The notes under the pieces were generated by a model, which saw only the letters and a program-made list of their open reading frames with translations, did not search any database and was not told where the DNA came from. From NCBI GenBank assembly GCA_013695055.1, contig JACDBF010000128.1, positions 1-7,090 on the forward strand: 7,090 nucleotides of DNA. The letters are read 5' to 3'. The position numbers and the translations under genes are program-made. This document shows positions 6,041 to 7,090 of this stretch, piece by piece; positions within the stretch are counted from its first letter, which is position 1; every line of letters starts with the position of its first letter. The stretch is from Actinomycetota bacterium (GTDB lineage: Bacteria; Actinomycetota; CADDZG01; WHSQ01).

Positions 6041-6702
6041 CCCGCATACTGGCGATCGCCGACGAGGTCTCGGACTCGCTGTGGTCGGGGCGAGTGCGAC
6101 GGCTCGACCCCAACCTGGTCGTGGCCTGCGGCGATCTCCCCTTCGACTATCTCGAGTACATAGTCACGATGGTGAACGTGCCGCTCGTCTTTGTGCCCGG
6201 AAACCACGATCCAGACCTCAAGGCCAAACCGCAGACCCTCAGCTCACAAGACTTCCAGCGGCCCCTCTCGCTTGCGACCTTGAGGCGAGAGCCGGCCGGC
6301 CCGATGGGGTGCTCGAACACCGACGGGCGGGTCGTGCACGAGGCGGGCGTGCGCATCGCCGGCCTCGGGGGTTCGGTGCGCTACAAGCCGGGCTCCAATC
6401 AGTACACGCAGCGTCAGATGACCCGCCGGGCTCTGCGCCTCGAGCTGTCGAGCGTCAGCCGCCGAGCGCGCTCCCACGGCAAGATCGACATCCTCATCAC
6501 CCACTCGCCTCCGTACGGCATCGGCGACGGCGATGATCCGGCGCATCGAGGCTTCATTGCCTTTCACCGCTTGGTCACCCGATTGTCGCCCAAGCTTCTC
6601 ATTCACGGGCACGTGCACCCGTATGGTCGAGTGATACCAACCCATCGCCTGGGGAGCACAACTATCGTGAACGTGGTCGGTCACCGAATGCTGGAGTTGT
6701 AG
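6037..6702 (+). CDS. Calcineurin-like metallophosphoesterase
   Basis: This is a cytoplasmic two-metal phosphoesterase of 221 residues. Motifs in order are: a first strand RILAIAD with metal-ligand candidate Asp9; CGD (Asp33); PGNHD with Asn57 and His58; ITHSPP with His156; and HGHVH with His192 and His194. The first motif reads D-E-V, where the classic form is D-x-H, so the usual histidine ligand is absent. The remaining sites are intact, so activity is likely but substrate and metal use are uncertain. The GTG start is the only possible one in frame, since a TAA lies at 6025-6027 and the first beta-strand begins straight after the start. No ribosome binding site is well placed; it may be leaderless or coupled to the short ORF ahead. 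It is divergent from the sugar operon and followed after 9 bases by a ParB-like gene. No signal peptide or membrane segment is seen. The phosphoester substrate is unknown. Confidence 0.88.
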   Translation: MTRILAIADEVSDSLWSGRVRRLDPNLVVACGDLPFDYLEYIVTMVNVPLVFVPGNHDPDLKAKPQTLSSQDFQRPLSLATLRREPAGPMGCSNTDGRVVHEAGVRIAGLGGSVRYKPGSNQYTQRQMTRRALRLELSSVSRRARSHGKIDILITHSPPYGIGDGDDPAHRGFIAFHRLVTRLSPKLLIHGHVHPYGRVIPTHRLGSTTIVNVVGHRMLEL

Positions 6703-6704
6703 GA
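6701..6704 (+). promoter_or_regulatory. Ribosome binding site of the ParB-like gene
   Basis: AGGA, within AGGAAG, starts inside the TAG stop of the phosphoesterase gene and ends 7 bases before the ATG at 6712. It supports that start and co-translation with the gene before it. Confidence 0.55.
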
Positions 6705-6711
6705 AGAGCTA

Positions 6712-7090
6712 ATGAGCTGGGATCCACTGCCATCCACTTTCGAGAAGGCTCGCCGTCGCGAGGCTTATGGGCGCTTCGCGCGCATCGTCACCGGCACGCA
6801 CGATCGTGGGTTGCTTCCCTTCGACGAGGTAAAGGATCGCTTGCGATTCTTCGAGCAGACCTACATAGGTATTCGCCCGGTACCCATCAAGGCCATCGTC
6901 GGAACGGCCGGCCGTTCCAACGACTTCGACCGCAATTTCTTGCCGCTGCGACCCGATCTGAGAGAGCGCTGGACCCGCGTGGAGCGGACATTTCCAGAGA
7001 CCTTTCCTCCGATAGTGGTGTACAAGGTCGCCGACTCTTACTTCGTGGTCGACGGCCACCATCGAGTCGCGATCTCCAAACAGCGCAAGG
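6712..7090 (+). CDS. ParB/sulfiredoxin-like domain protein, 3'-truncated
   Basis: The reading frame from ATG 6712 stays open to the right edge, giving 126 residues of the N-terminus. The sequence begins with a basic, probably helical part (FEKARRREAYGRF, about 10-22) and LLPFDEVKDRL (about 34-44). It continues with IVGTAGR (62-68) and DFDRNFLP (71-78), and ends with VVYKVADSYFVVDGHHRVAI (102-121). The DGHHRV segment (114-119) matches the DGxHR nucleotide-binding signature of the ParB/Srx fold. The IVGxxGRxxDFDRxFLP and RERW pieces resemble uncharacterised ParB-like proteins I associate with Chloroflexota and Actinobacteriota. It is not a classic chromosome-partition ParB, because no helix-turn-helix is seen in this part and no ParA is nearby. 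The start is backed by AGGA 7 bases upstream. It is probably co-transcribed with the phosphoesterase. Function is unknown, and the C-terminal domain is outside the window. Confidence 0.75.
   Translation, partial: MSWDPLPSTFEKARRREAYGRFARIVTGTHDRGLLPFDEVKDRLRFFEQTYIGIRPVPIKAIVGTAGRSNDFDRNFLPLRPDLRERWTRVERTFPETFPPIVVYKVADSYFVVDGHHRVAISKQRK

Overview
The window is GC-rich and densely coded. It shows four things: the 3' part of an aldo/keto reductase gene, a four-gene sugar uptake and hydrolysis operon on the minus strand, a divergent metallophosphoesterase gene, and the start of a ParB-like gene that runs off the right edge. No RNA gene, insertion sequence, CRISPR array or integration site was seen. 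No gap exceeds 300 bases; the largest is the 141-base divergent gap at 5896-6036. The organism is probably a high-GC bacterium of the Actinobacteriota or Chloroflexota type. This rests on a Tat-type lipoprotein signal on the binding protein, an actinobacterial-style alpha-glucosidase, and a possible leaderless promoter motif. It is an inference from protein style only.

Layout. Bases 1-974 (+): aldo/keto reductase, 5' end outside the window, convergent with the operon across a 27-base gap that holds a G/C palindrome. Bases 5895 down to 1002 (-): extracellular solute-binding lipoprotein, MalF/UgpA-type permease, MalG/UgpE-type permease (start and stop overlapping) and a GH13 alpha-glucosidase. 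Gene order and content match the aglE-F-G-A type of alpha-glucoside uptake locus, but no ABC ATPase gene is present. Bases 5896-6036: shared upstream region with direct repeats, a GC inverted repeat and a possible 15-codon leader ORF with a strong ribosome binding site. Bases 6037-6702 (+): calcineurin-like metallophosphoesterase with a GTG start. Bases 6712-7090 (+): N-terminal 126 residues of a ParB/sulfiredoxin-like protein, with its ribosome binding site overlapping the end of the phosphoesterase gene.

How the genes work together. The lipoprotein would capture an alpha-linked oligosaccharide outside the membrane. The two permeases, with an ATPase encoded elsewhere, would import it, and the cytoplasmic GH13 enzyme would release glucose. 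The reductase may act on a carbonyl or sugar compound, but nothing here ties it to the operon beyond position. The phosphoesterase and ParB-like genes form a separate, probably co-transcribed unit of unknown role.

Most of the window is conventional. The least ordinary spot is the divergent regulatory region, where a tiny leader ORF overlaps the phosphoesterase start by four bases (GTGA).
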